This document shows, piece by piece, positions 31,215 through 42,739 of a stretch of 64,000 nt of DNA (positions are counted from its first letter, which is position 1; every line of letters starts with the position of its first letter). Origin of the DNA: Sanderia malayensis (taxonomy: Eukaryota; Cnidaria; Scyphozoa; Semaeostomeae; Pelagiidae); assembly GCA_013076295.1 (NCBI GenBank), contig RQOL01000139.1:1550001-1614000 (forward strand), written 5' to 3'. Under the pieces are notes generated by a model, which saw only the letters and a program-made list of their open reading frames with translations, did not search any database and was not told the origin of the DNA. A program made the translations under genes and the position numbers.

Positions 31215-31800
31215 ACATTGTTATTCTTCTTCTTCTTCTTGAACCTTAGCCGTCAGGCCGTGGGGGCACCCAATTATGCACGAGCCGCCGCCACCGCTCC
31301 TTATCCTCCGCTGCTCTTCTCACTTCTTCCATGCTGCATCCACTCCATTGTTTCAAGTCATCTTCCCATTGCCTCCTTCCCATTGCCTTCTTGGTCTTCC
31401 TCTTCCTTGTCTGTCTTCTACCCTTCCTTCAATAATAACCTTTGCTAACGCTTGTTTCCTTGTCTGGTGTCCATAGTACTTCAGCTTTCTTCTCTTAATG
31501 ATTTCCACTACTGACTCCGCTCCATACCAATTCATTGGTCTTCTTTTCCCTCCACGTGATCTTCAACATCTTTCTGTAGCATTTCATTTCAAACGCTTTT
31601 AGCTTGTCCATGCCCTTCTGGCTTATTGTCCAACTCTCGCATCCATAGAGAAGTGTCGTCCATGCAATTGCTTTTGTGATCTTTATTCTCCTCTTCAGGC
31701 TGACCCCTTTCAGGTTCCAAACTGTGTCAAGTCTTGTCATTGCGCTTGTTGCAACACCAATTCTGATTCGGATCTCTTCTTCAGCATCAGCCAGATACTC
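31215..31800 (-). pseudogene. LINE 3' fragment (reverse transcriptase C-terminus)
   Basis: Two overlapping minus frames carry the end of a non-LTR retrotransposon polyprotein. The phrase LLYGCESWTISQKGMDKL and FEMKCYRKMLKITW are typical of the region after the RT domain. They are followed in a second frame by KLKYYGHQTRK and GRGRPRRQW. A frameshift near 31535 separates them. The plus-strand (ttc)n run at 31225-31242 reads as a (GAA)n tail on the element strand. The 5' part, including endonuclease and RT catalytic motifs, is missing, the usual 5' truncation. It abuts the hAT fragment at 31801 on the other strand. Confidence 0.8.
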
Positions 31801-32585
31801 ATGCTCGAATGGGTGACCAGGCTGGGGTCTCTACACTGTGAATCTCAGATGACTTTGTGGCCAAATATATTTGGGGAGCTTCCAACTGATCCGGGTAACT
31901 TCCGAGGTACAAGAATAACAGCCGAAGAACATGCCAAACTTGTGCCTCATGGACCATGCCAAGCAAACAAGATCATGTTCTTCAAGAATATCGATGGTAG
32001 ATACTTTCAGCAATGATGGTATCACAGAAATAAGAGTTTAGGTGATATATTGATATATTCTCCAAAAGAGGCAAACATTTTGTTTCTGTTTTTGGCTTTT
32101 TGCTTGCATATCAGCAAAGGATTTAGAGAAAAATTGGAGCCATATAAATGTTGGAAATTTCAAGAAGGGAATCGAGAAGAGCAGGGCACACAAAGATACA
32201 TGGCTTCACTCTATTAGTCTTGCACAATGAATGTCTTTTTAGCAGCGCATTCTACGTGGTCAAACAATCGATGCAGAGTTGCAGAGGCAGCTTCAATCAG
32301 ATAGGGAGAAGATATTATTGATCTAAAATGGAATATTCTCCGTAAATTTGTTTTCGGCATTACAAGAGATTTCATTCAGAGGTCATGGATTTGAAAGCCA
32401 GGCACAGCTGTCTTCATTTACAAATAGTGGTAACTACCTGGAATTGCTGCGGTTGGGGGCAAAATATGATCCAGTTCTGGCTGCTCATATTTCAAGCAAG
32501 AAGTCAGGGGGGACTTCGGTTTGTACAGTGCAAGTACCCATATCTTCATCTTTGGAATATGACATCTTTCCTCTGATTTCCGTGT
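31801..32585 (+). pseudogene. hAT transposase N-terminal fragment (TTF-type zinc finger)
   Basis: Frames broken by several stops and shifts resemble ZMYM1/hAT-like proteins. They contain HGPCQ with IDGRYFQQ, then a WYHR-like stretch, GFREKLEPYKCW, and finally FRGHGFES with NYLELLRLGAKYDP. These are landmarks of the TTF zinc finger and the start of the transposase. The RNase-H-like catalytic core and the dimerisation domain are absent. In the complete family the protein mobilises elements with 8-bp duplications. Confidence 0.65.
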
Positions 32586-33490
32586 AAAATTTTATACTCC
32601 TTTTCTCTGATATATCTTTTTAATTAAGCCCCTTTTTGTGAAAACACTAATATTCATAATCAGAAAAAATTGACATGTAATATATAGTGTAGCTGTATAT
32701 GCCAGCATCAATTAATGGCCATAGAGATAATATAGAGCTAGGTTATGTTAAGTACAACCATGGTAACATTGATATAAAAACAATCCATATCAAACTCTTA
32801 TAACCTTTTAAACAGAACAGAAAACATGTTATCACAAAACAAATTCAAAAATTGTTATTAAAAAACTATGTACATGCTTTGGATATTCATTACCTTTTAC
32901 AGCTAAATCGTTTGTCTCATACCACAAACTTGCAGATTCAATTCCATAAATCAATGTTCTTCAAAGACAACTGTCGTCCTTGGTCTGCTGGATTTTCTGA
33001 CACACAATGATTCTCTGCTCTTCTCAATCAGTGATTTAATGAGGAAAGTCGCCCTTCTCCATCAACTGCTCTTGAGGCTGCCCTGTTATTCCGAGACACT
33101 GAAGCAGGTGCTATGCTTGATCTTCGTTTGTTAGACATTATTGTTAGGTTTGAAGCAAATAAACAGATTTCACATAGCCCCCTCCAAAAGAAAACGTTGT
33201 CCGCAACATTCAATTGAAAATGTCTCCAAAACAACAAAGGACTCAGGAAATCAGTGTTTAAATATCTCTGGTTTACTGTGATTGGCCCAAATGGTATCAT
33301 AAACTATTCAGAACAATAACGTATTTCTGAAATAAAATGATTTGCTTGAGTCTTTTGTCAAATTTGACGCAATGTGCATCGGTTAATGATGAAAACGTTC
33401 ATCGCCGGTGTATCTCTAAACCTTTGGTAAAATTAAGCATTATGAACAAGTCCTTTCTCAAAAAATAACGGCAGGAATGGAGTCCTTTCT
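32586..33490. other. No confident gene
   Basis: A minus-strand frame at 33028-33300 includes MSNKRRSSIAPASVSRNN but resembles nothing I know. The rest is AT-rich. Confidence 0.35.
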
Positions 33491-33738
33491 CTCAACATAA
33501 ATTCAGACAGTTATAGGATATGAGTTCCAATGTTGCTATGGATGTGACTGTTGTGGGTGACAAAACTGAACTCTTGGTGTCATAAACAACTGGTGGTATG
33601 GAGGAACATTCAGGCATAAATCGAATCATTTGGTCTCCAACTGTTCTTTGAAATGGTTCAGCATATCTAGAAATATGCTGAATATAATTGATGTGATAAG
33701 GTGACGGATGTCCTGACGTAGTATACATTAATCAAGTA

Positions 33739-34178
33739 GCGTATTTCCTCGATGAAACACTCCCTTGATTAAAAGCCCCCTGAAAGGCCCCCTTATGCTA
33801 CAAACTTTTGAAATGAACGCCCTCCCTTGATTAAACGGCCCGTACAAAACAATTTTTCTAAGTTTGTGTAGTGTATTGTTGCATCAAAAGCTATTTGTTT
33901 TCAAATTCTTTTACAATATTGTCCATACGTTTGCACATTTCTTTTGTACCTATCAATTCTTTGTGTAAAATCATTGTGACTTTCATTTTCAAAATTCTTG
34001 CTTGATAAAGGCAAGGCTCAACTAAACCATTTTCTCTTCTACTGGGCTCAATGACAGAGGCTGTGATCTTGTGCTTTCTAATAAACTTTCTAATGAACGC
34101 CCCCCCCCTCGATTAGGTGTCCCCCAGAAAGTACCGAGATTAATAAACGCCCCGGGGCATTTAATCGAGGAAATACGG
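33739..34178. mobile_element. MITE, 440 bp, TA target duplication
   Basis: TIRs read gcgtatttcctcgatgaaac on the left and, inverted, ccgtatttcctcgattaaatgcccc on the right, with TA on both sides. A second copy of the family lies at 38773-39107. No coding capacity is seen. TA duplication and terminal CCG suggest a Tc1/mariner-related family. It splits a minus-strand open region (34434-33492) of unknown identity. Confidence 0.8.
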
Positions 34179-34424
34179 TAGGTGGTAACCAAATTCTCTG
34201 GGGTCGTTGAGGTGGCTCAGCATCATCACTCAGTGTGTATATCACTGTGAATGTCTTCGAATGTGGAGTCAGGAAGTGCACAAATTGGGTGACTTTGCTT
34301 GATGGGATTGAAACACGGTTAGTTGAATTGAATTGCATGATCAGTGGAACCCAAAAGCGTTTTGTGGCATTGAGTTCATTTAGTGGGAGGAGAAACAAGA
34401 AGTGATTCACAGGCATTTCAGTGG

Positions 34425-34560
34425 GTGAATTCATTTAGTCGGTCAACGCTCTGAGTGGGTGAATTCATTTAGTGGGTGAACGCTCTGAGTGGGTGAATTC
34501 ACTTGAAGTGAATTCACTCTTTTAAGCAGCTTGCTTTTAGTGGGTGAACTCCTGGGTGGG
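34425..34560. repeat. Minisatellite, gtgggtgaattcatttagt
   Basis: About four imperfect units of ~36 bp containing agtgggtgaattcattta and gtgaacgctctga. It lies just upstream of the second integrase relic. Confidence 0.75.
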
Positions 34561-34621
34561 TAGAATGTTTACGTCTGTATAATATTGACAAGTACAATAG
34601 CTTAGGCCTTTCGTTCTCATC

Positions 34622-36073
34622 ATGTCCTTCCCAAAGCAGAGTCCAGAAGCAAATGTACGAGATTACATATTGATAAACATAAAACGTATCTGTCAAAGCT
34701 TGGAACACTTTCCATCGACAGAAGAAAATCAGATTGACTATGCATTATATAGATTGGAACAGATCCTTTTACTTTCGATTCAAAGCCAAGCAATATGGCC
34801 AGCCTCAATCGATGACCATTAATATTGAGTTTAGAAAGTATTGAATTTATGCGCAGGGCTTACCCGATTTTGAAGAATTCAGAAGCAGAGGCAATTCATG
34901 TTAACAACCATGCACCTGGTAAACCTGGATGGGCATCAGTGGATATTCCAAAAGAAACTTTGAATCTGTATTTAACATATGTTTTCAAAAAGACAAAAAT
35001 TGCCGAAATGTTTTCAGTAAGTGCAAAAACAATATCAAGAAGAATAGAATCATATGGTATCCCAGACCTTGTTGTGAGACATTAAGAAATATCAGATTTT
35101 GAGCTTGATACTTCAGTTAGTAGTATTTTTCAACATTTCCCTAACTGTGGATTCAGGAGAATGAAGGGGTTTCTTTTGGCACAGGGTTTAAAAGTACAAG
35201 GGTCCAGAGTTTGTGAATCAATGTGGTGAGTTCATCCCTTGGGTTTGCTGTTGAGAACAATGCAACTGGCATTGTGGCACTTAGATGTTAACCACAAATT
35301 GATTAAGTGGCGTTTTGTGGTGCATGGATGCATTTTTGGTTTCTCCCATTATGCCACATACCTCCAATGCTCAACAAATAATATAGCTGCAACAGTGTTA
35401 CGCCTTTTGCGAAATGCTGTTGAGCAGTTCGGGCTTCCTTCTCGGGTTCGTGGGGATCAGGGTGTCAAAATGTGGAGGTCACTTCTTTCATGTTCAGCCA
35501 CCCACTAAGACTTCCAACAAGAGGTAGTTACATTTCCGGAAAAAAGTTGTCATAATCAAAGAATAGAGAGATTTTGGCGTGACCTTTTTCGTGGTTGCCT
35601 AGTTTCAGTACTATTATTTGTTTTATTTTATGGAAGAGGAAGGCTTCCTTGATGTCAGTGATGAAAAAGACCTGTTCAGTCTTGAATGTGTTTACTTGCC
35701 AAGAATAAATAAGCACTTTTCAATGTTCCTATATGGATACCACAATCATCCAGTCAGAACTGAATCAAATAAAACTCCATCTCAACTTTGAAAGAAGGTC
35801 AGCACAACTACCAACCTGAACAACAGGATTTTCTCGCAGATACTGATGTATAAACATATGGCATAGACTGGGAAGGGCCATTACCTTATGAACGCTTCAA
35901 TGGTCCAATAAGTCAAAGTAGTGAATTAGACATACCACAATCCAGCTTGGTTTTATCTGAAATAACTTTACAGAGATTGCAAAATTTTATTGACACTGGT
36001 GCTGTTGATTCCAATGGCATAGACGTTTATTTCAGTGTTAGAGAATGTATAAGAGAAGATGCAAATAATTCAT
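34622..36073 (+). pseudogene. Second integrase-like transposase, decayed
   Basis: This is homologous to the 18922-20457 protein but strongly divergent. The N-terminal helical part starts at MSFPKQSPEAN. After a frameshift near 34822 comes a helix-turn-helix region (KIAEMFSVSAKTISRRI). In-frame stops near 35083 and 35224 interrupt the linker. The core keeps Asp in [13 protein letters not shown] and Asp in RVRGDQG, 57 residues apart exactly as in the first element. Glu survives in NQRIERFWRD after another shift near 35480. The C-terminal end contains YHNHPVRTESNKTPSQL and closes with GIDVYFSVRECI. The catalytic triad outlives the frame, so decay is recent relative to divergence. The convergent partner is the HECT relic at 38051-40330. 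Confidence 0.85.
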
Positions 36074-36342
36074 AATGTTCATAAACAAAACATATCAGTA
36101 TCAAAATGTTATTCAAAAAATTTACTGCAAAAGATTTCAAAAGCAGAACTCACGTGTTTCAGAACAGGTTACTGATATTGAAAACAAAATATTATTACTA
36201 TCGCTATTATTATGTTTAATGTTGATTGAAATATGTTATGTTTTGTTAAGGCTACCAAAATAGTTTCCTTTTCTATTTGATTTACTGTATATTTTGACCA
36301 TGGCTTTGTTGTACACATTGTTACAAATTACACATTCTTTGT

Positions 36343-36401
36343 GGTCCATATCAGCCAGGAACATCTATCGGGTGAGAAGATGTTTCTGGCTGATATGGAC
36401 C
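36343..36401. repeat. 24-bp stem hairpin
   Basis: ggtccatatcagccaggaa continues to a 24-bp arm that pairs with 36377-36401 across a 10-nt loop, with one G/T-type mismatch. The size is small for an animal miRNA precursor. A tiny MITE remnant is an alternative. Confidence 0.7.
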
Positions 36402-36629
36402 TGCAAAAGAAGTCTACCATTATTAAGTATAATAGGTGGCTTATAAGCTGGGATTTTCAACGTTGAAACTGAAATTTGACTTCACCTGAAAACAGATTAT
36501 TTCATTTGGCCTTGAAACAGTTAACAAACACGATCAGCCTTTGTTTGATCTGTTATTAATTGTTATGGTTATAGTACAGCAGATTTCAGGTCGAAATGTT
36601 CATTTTGTGATAAAAGCATAAAATTTGGT

Positions 36630-37020
36630 GGACATAGACAGTTTGATACACTGAAAAATATTAGATATAGAGGCACTTCAAAAAATGCCCCTAAATGCTA
36701 TTTTTAGACAGGGGTACTAGAGCCCAATCCCCAAAATCAACAAACTGCTCTAACCATCAAAATAAACAACGGATAGATACATTATTCGGTATACTTAGCA
36801 AGTTCGACATGCTGAAAAACATGGAATATAGAGCCACTTGAAAAAGTGTTATTTATAGACAGGGGTACTAGAGTCCACTCCTCAAACGTTGAGTAGATAC
36901 ATTACTCAGTATTCTTAGTACGTTTGATACACTGAAATACATGCAACATAGATCCACTTCGAAAAGTGCCCACAAGTGCTATTTTTAGACAGGGGTACTA
37001 GTATCCAACCCATCCAAGAT
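36630..37020. repeat. Three tandem ~130-bp units
   Basis: Each unit contains ctatttttagacaggggtact or a close variant (near 36697, 36848 and 36982). Each is preceded by a tagagccactt-like and a tgatacactgaaa-like block. No coding function is seen. The 36074-36630 interval is otherwise empty apart from the hairpin. Confidence 0.75.
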
Positions 37021-37229
37021 AAAAATTTGGCGTATGACGGATAATACAATACTTTGTAGAACTTGCGGATGTGAAAGGCTGAGAAACATGGAATATACAG
37101 CTATTTGCAATGTTTCTCGACGCTTTATTTCTACTTGGGCATAATCCCTCAAACTGAGCAAATAACTTGTGAATTAGTGAATCTAAAGTTATACAAAAGC
37201 GGTCTATATCAAATGCTATCTTTAAAAAA

Positions 37230-37702
37230 AAAGATGACTAAACTAAGTTAAACTCAGCAGTCTCCATTGCAGATGCACATAGTAGTAAACGCAAATTCGA
37301 CACTGACGCATTTGCAGCGTCCACCACACCTTTGCTCACAGGAGCATTTGATCAGTTCCTGGCAAACTGCTGATGCATCGGGAAGAGTAGTCCACGAAGG
37401 ACATCACGAACCATTCTGATCACGCTTTCATTCCCATTCATCCGGTTTTGGAACTACAGGGCAATTGACGAGACATTGCCCCCAAACATGACATCCCTGG
37501 TATATTTTGCGCGTTTGATGTATTGCATTAATGCATCCCTTGTAGGTGGAATAGCATCAATCTGCCTCCCCTTCCGAGTAAACAAATCTTTTCTAGCCCC
37601 ATTTATTGATTGCTGGCTGCTTGTCGTATCATATAAAAGAATAACGAATCGCTCGATTGAACAAACATGAGCATCTGACATTGAATTAGGCGATTTTGAC
37701 AA
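37230..37702 (-). pseudogene. Cysteine-rich transposon-associated protein fragment
   Basis: The frame from 37702 opens MSKSPNSMSDAHVCSIERF and includes LLYDTTSSQQSINGARKDLF, PPTRDALMQYIKRAKY and FGGNVSS. It stops near 37457. Further 3', another frame gives CSCEQRCGGRCKCV followed by CICNGDC, a CXC-type cysteine cluster. The combination is one I associate with repeated, unclassified genes in cnidarian-like genomes (from memory). Function is unknown. It lies between the second integrase relic and its HECT partner and may be an independent insertion or an extra gene of that element. Confidence 0.5.
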
Positions 37703-38050
37703 AGCGATGAAGAACTAATATTTCTACTAATATAGAACTATGACAAAGCTAATATTTTTCAGCGTATCAAACTGTCTATGTTCACCAAATTTTATACTTT
37801 TATCACAAAATGAACAAAACCATCATTTTTGTACCGAAATCTGCTGTACTATTAGGGTCTTGTTCAAAGAAGCTTTTGTTTTACTGGAAATTAAAATTGA
37901 AATTTTTAAACACTCTCTGGGATCATCACTTTTTTGAAAATACTAAATCGGAAAAATTTCAAGTCAATTTCAATAAAAAACGAACATAGTTTTAAATTTA
38001 TTATCAATATTGTGCGCTTGAAATATACGGTTAAATATCATATTCTCATC

Positions 38051-40382
38051 TCATGCATTTGGAAAACCGTTACAAGCAAACTTTAAAGCTGTTGTCATTG
38101 ACTGGAAGAAACCACGCATGGTGGAATGTACTGTTGGTAATCTCAGAATCCACAGACAGGCGGAAGTGGTTGGAAGTGTATGCATATCATCATCTGGTAG
38201 AAACTCAACCTTTATTTTCTTAGTTGATGAACAAGTTTCAGGGACTTGCCATCCCGTGCAGAATGTAAACAATGCTTTCAATCTAGACTCGTCATCATCT
38301 TCTGCCACAGCCACATTCTCATTGCCAATAAAACTCTGACATGGCGCATCAGCTTTTTCTTATAACCGCGTATAACTCTTTGGATGGCTTTCGGAAAGAA
38401 TGGATCGAAATTCTTCTGGTCAAAAGTATTCTTCTGTTGCACAGAGCAGCTTCAGGAACTGATCTGGGTGCTTTGAAATGAACGCAAAAAAACCCAAACT
38501 TTCCAAACCCCGTTTGAGCTCTCTCAATGCCTCAAATTGTGACCTTATTATTTCGTTGTAGATTAATTCTTGAATTAAACTACTTTTATTTGCAACTGTA
38601 ATTACTTTTGCATTGGCCAGTGAAACCCGCTAATAATCTGCCAATAAGCCTCGGAGCATGGGCTTTCTTTGAGTAATGCCCACACCATTTTCGTCCTTGC
38701 AATCGTCCAATTCTTCTATCAAAAAGTGCAGATTTTCTGTGGCGGAATTCATAGGTATATCGTGTTTGCTTACCGTATTTCCTCGATTAAACGCCCCCCC
38801 TCGATTAAACGCCCCCCTCGAATAAACGCCCCCTTATGCTGCCAACTTTTGTAATAAACGCCCCCCCTCGATTAAACGCCCCCTCTTTGTGCAAAACCAT
38901 GGCGACTTTCATTTTCCACGTTGTTGCTCGATAAAACAAGGCTCAACTAAACCATTTTCTTTTTTTTTGGACCAAGTGACAGGGCCTGTGTTCTTGTACT
39001 TTCTAATAAACGCCCCCCCTCGAATAATGGCCCCCCTCGATTAGGCGCCCCCTCAAAAAGTGCCGATATTAATAAACGCCCCGGGGCGTTTAATCGAGGA
39101 AATACGGTAAATGTTGAGCAATTTGCTCTGCACCTTCTTCAAGCATTGATGCAGCAACTAACTTACTCAGTCTTGGAAAACCTTTTATAGGACCATTTTG
39201 AATGATTGTATGAACCATCATAGATCCTGTTAGACGAAATAAAAATAGCTTTATTGTGTCCTTTATGGGCACCTGACTGGTAGAATTTCCCTCAAATAAA
39301 CGCTTATTGACCTGCTCCCAAGTGAGATTAAAAAATTCTACTTAACTGTGCCACCATACAACCCTTCCTCATTTTTAAAAGACACATCCAAGTCTTTGCA
39401 AAAGGATTGATCCCCACACAATTTCCTTTTATAAAATTTAAGAGCATCTGAGCATATGTTTTCTCTATCTACAGAAAGCTCTTCCAGGTCTACTCTGGAT
39501 TGGGATTCTCGAAATGTTTGCAATAAAGATGCAAGATTTTTTCTCCTTGTTGTGCATATTTTTGCATTTAGACTTGCTTTTTCCAAATGGGATTTGGGCT
39601 TAAATTCATCAAATTGTCGATAGCTTCTTCCATAGATAATGCACCAAGTAATGCTATATCAATCTGCTCTGAAGTGAGAAGGATAAACATCTCAGACATA
39701 GTGTTCTTCCAGATGCTTGTTTCGGAGCAGTTATTTTCACTTCAAAAAACACGAAAGACAGATTCTTCACCACAAGCCCCTTTCTCTTCAATTGCGCCAG
39801 AAAAGTCTTCAAATGGTGGCTCAAACATCTTAGCAGTATCTTCGTATGTGTCTGTGCATTGCTCCATGTGCTTTTTCGTCATGGATAAAGGGATTTCCCT
39901 GAAACAACCTCTGCAGTTGGTCTTTATGGCATCATCTACGTTCGTTACAACTTTCATCATAGAAAGGTTTGCTTGCGTAGGCCTGATGTATATGACAGTA
40001 TTTGCGCTTAGACATTCTTTCAAATGAGGAACAGTGTGTCCTTGAGGTGACATTTAAATTAAATTTATGTTGCATTTAACGCCACCTCTCTCTCCACAAA
40101 GCATCTCAAATGCACCATTTTGACTTCTAAGCTTTTGATAAATTGTTTCTAGCACTTGCCTTACTTTTCCATGACTGGAGCGCTTATCGTCAAATGAAAT
40201 TTGGCGTTTTTCAAGGCCAGCTTCTTTCAGTTCCAGCAAATGACTGAGAGTGGGTGTTTTCGAATCCTTTTTGCATGACAACAGGCAAAAGTTGTGTGTC
40301 CAGGTTTCTTTCGACTTTACAAAGGCATACTGCGTTTTCGGCCTTTTCTTGGGAGGACATACGTCTCGCCTACCACCCCAGC
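38051..40382 (-). pseudogene. Second HECT ligase relic
   Basis: This is the partner of the integrase relic at 34622-36073, again convergent. From 5' to 3' on the minus strand: a conserved N-terminal block (TWTHNFCLL, LKEAGLEKRQISFDD), a cysteine/histidine zinc-finger-like segment near 39830-39930 (CRGCF...HMEQC), and a CUE-like helix pair (EQIDIALLGALSMEEAIDNL) near 39620-39680. The HECT N-lobe follows at 39586-39340 (VDRENICSDALKF, YGGTVK), then FRLTGSMMVHTI at 39272-39090. After a MITE at 38773-39107 comes the C-lobe at 38314-38051, with FTFCTGWQVP and the active-site loop LPTTSACLWILRLP. Cys is encoded at 38156-38158. Several frameshifts disable the frame. Confidence 0.82.
38773..39107. 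mobile_element. MITE, 335 bp, TA target duplication
   Basis: TIRs ccgtatttcctcgattaaac and its inverse, flanked by TA at both ends. Interior copies of cctcgattaaacgccccc repeat in tandem near each end. Same family as 33739-34178. It interrupts the HECT relic between N-lobe and C-lobe sequence. Confidence 0.88.
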
Positions 40383-41163
40383 CAGGGGCGGATCCAGACC
40401 AAAATCTGACTGGTGCAATTTATGTGTTTTAGGGCGTGTCACAAGGCCTTCGTACACGGCCACACCCTTTGATAGACAACACATAATCATTCTGACTTGA
40501 CACATGTTTTAAAATATTTCTTTGATTGTTTAGAAAAAGCTTGAAAGTAAAATGCAACATTTTTAGAAGAAAACAAATGCAAATAATTATACGTATCACT
40601 TTACTTCTCTTCAAAGGAGCTTAGTTTCAGTTCAGGACAGGACTTTGGTCACATGAAAATATCAACATTCCGATAAATACGTAATAATGACGTTTTGCCC
40701 CAGTCAGCCCTGCATTTTCATTGGTAGATTGGCCTTTGCACCAGTGGAAATGACGTTTTGCACTAGTGAAAACTCATTTCATTGGCTAATGTTGAAGTTT
40801 GAATACAATAAAACCCGGGTCACTGGGGCAGTAGAAAACTGTGACGTGTCTCAATACAACGGGCAATACGTTTTCACAACCATTCTGCGTAAATTTGGCC
40901 TAGCTTTTACAGCATTGCCTACTACGTGTGTGCTCTGCTTGACCTAAACAGTCAGTCCAGCTGTGAATGTCATCAGTAAATTAATAGTATACCGCAGAAA
41001 ATGTATCAATGGGATTCAGTGTGGACAGGACTTCTAATAAATAATTTCATCTGCACTTATTGTTGTGAACTATATTTTTTGTGAACGTTATCTTTAATCG
41101 ATCACGTCACTGCTTTTGGGAGAATCTGACTGGGGCAGTTGCACCAGTCTAGATCCGCCTCTG
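40383..41163. mobile_element. hAT-type MITE, ~780 bp
   Basis: The ends caggggcggatccagac and, inverted, cagaggcggatctagac match the CAGGGGCGGATCC terminus common to many hAT elements. Subterminal aatctgactgg(tgcaa/ggcag) blocks also pair. No 8-bp duplication is clear (ccagc is shared). It is inserted just 5' of, or inside, the second HECT relic. A short frame inside (about 40687-40947) is not recognisable. Confidence 0.75.
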
Positions 41164-41444
41164 CCAGCCATACTAGGAAAAGCTTTTCTGTGAATAGAAA
41201 AAATTTTCATTCTCAATAAATATACAAAATTTAGTATCGAAGGAAAACAAGAGAGACTGGGCTATTTTTGAAACCATTAAACTGTGAATCCTCGATTATC
41301 TGACATCTAACTTGGAAAACTTGAAGTGATCTACGTATGGTGGGTTTGATGTTGATTTGAAGTGATAAACTCATTTATTTTTCATTTGTATATAAATGTT
41401 CTTCTTTCTGTACACATGATATCACCAAATAATATAAAAACTAA

Positions 41445-42050
41445 GGGTCATCACTCGCTTTGCTCGTTCGCCCCAGCCCTTTAATTTAAAAAAGCTTAAT
41501 CTGGTTGGCGCACTTCGTGCGCTGCATTCGCTCACACTCATGCCCCTTTCCTCGAAGAAAAGAACCTCGAAATTGTTTTAAATTCTCAAAAGAGGGCAAA
41601 ATACGGAAAAAATTGGAGGAAAAAATGACATTACTTTAGCTGTGTTATCAGAGAAGAGTTATCGAAAGTATAAACGTGAAAAATCCTTTGAGAACGACCC
41701 GAAAAATTCAAAACTTTGACTCCCTCCACAACTCTTGTTCTTCGCATTTCCGCAACGGATGCAAGCTCGGAGAAGGTCGGAACGCAAAATCACAAATAAC
41801 TCAGCAACCATTTGAGATATCGAAAAACGGAAAACGTAATTTTCTTCTCGAAAAAAAGCTGTTCATCTTTGTTGGAAATTCGCCTCCCTACCCCCATGAA
41901 CAAAAAAGCCTTTTTGACCTCAAGGATTTCCCTGTTTGAAAAACATCTTTGTTCGCCTGACAGCCCATTGACAGGGATTGTCTGCCAACAATGCCCCTAT
42001 CCGAACCGGAAAAGAAATCCCCCCGTCATGTGATATCATAGATTAGTAAT
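41445..42050 (+). repeat. Family A repeat copy, diverged
   Basis: The copy opens with agcttaatctggttggcgca and cttcgtgcgctgcattcgctc. A gaacaaaaaagcctttttga block near 41898 matches those at 4950 and 30530. The middle (41560-41890) is similar only in style. From 42050 to 42700 nothing is supported. Confidence 0.6.
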
Positions 42051-42739
42051 ATAGTGAAGCTTTCAAATCAATTTTATCAAAATCAAATTTTTTCAAAAAT
42101 TAATTCTTATAAGCTTGATGCATCATAGTTGGAAGAATGTAAAAATCTATCTAGATTTTTAGAAGAATCTGGATTTTTGAGCCTGTTTCATGAATTTGCA
42201 AATGTAAAAATTTATCTATTTTTTTCCAAAATTATTACCTCTGGGATTAGCAGACCTCCCCAAATTTTGCCTTTCAACTTCCAGCCAACTCCAAGCCCCC
42301 TTTACGGTGGAGGGAGCAGTCGAAAAGCTATTTTCGTCATTTTTGGCTTCTTAGAACTGAGGATTGGCATTTTGGATAAGTTCATTGTGCTGATTACGAA
42401 TATCAAAATAATTTCTAAAAATAGATTTCCGTTGCGATGTTAACGGTAAGACAAAAGAAAAGACATGCTATGTTTAGGAAAGGTTAATCTAGTAAACCAG
42501 GATAGATATGAAAGCTTGCTTGGTGTCATTTTAAAGCCAATATGGTGGCTTGTGCAGAGCTATTTCAATTTTTGTTAAAATATAGCAACAAATAGGAAAA
42601 TGTTTACTTGGCTTGCACACTGTGTGCAAAATTTTAGATCATTTCCGGTTTCTAGCATTTATAACTGAAACATGGTCTATGTTACATGATCAAGTTTTAT
42701 TTGACATAGGCTCAGTCTCAGTCTCAAGGGCCTTGTGAT

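Noticed and set aside
36343..36401. microRNA precursor
   Set aside because: The stem is only ~24 bp with a 10-nt loop and lacks the longer imperfect stem expected of animal pre-miRNAs. Kept only as a hairpin.
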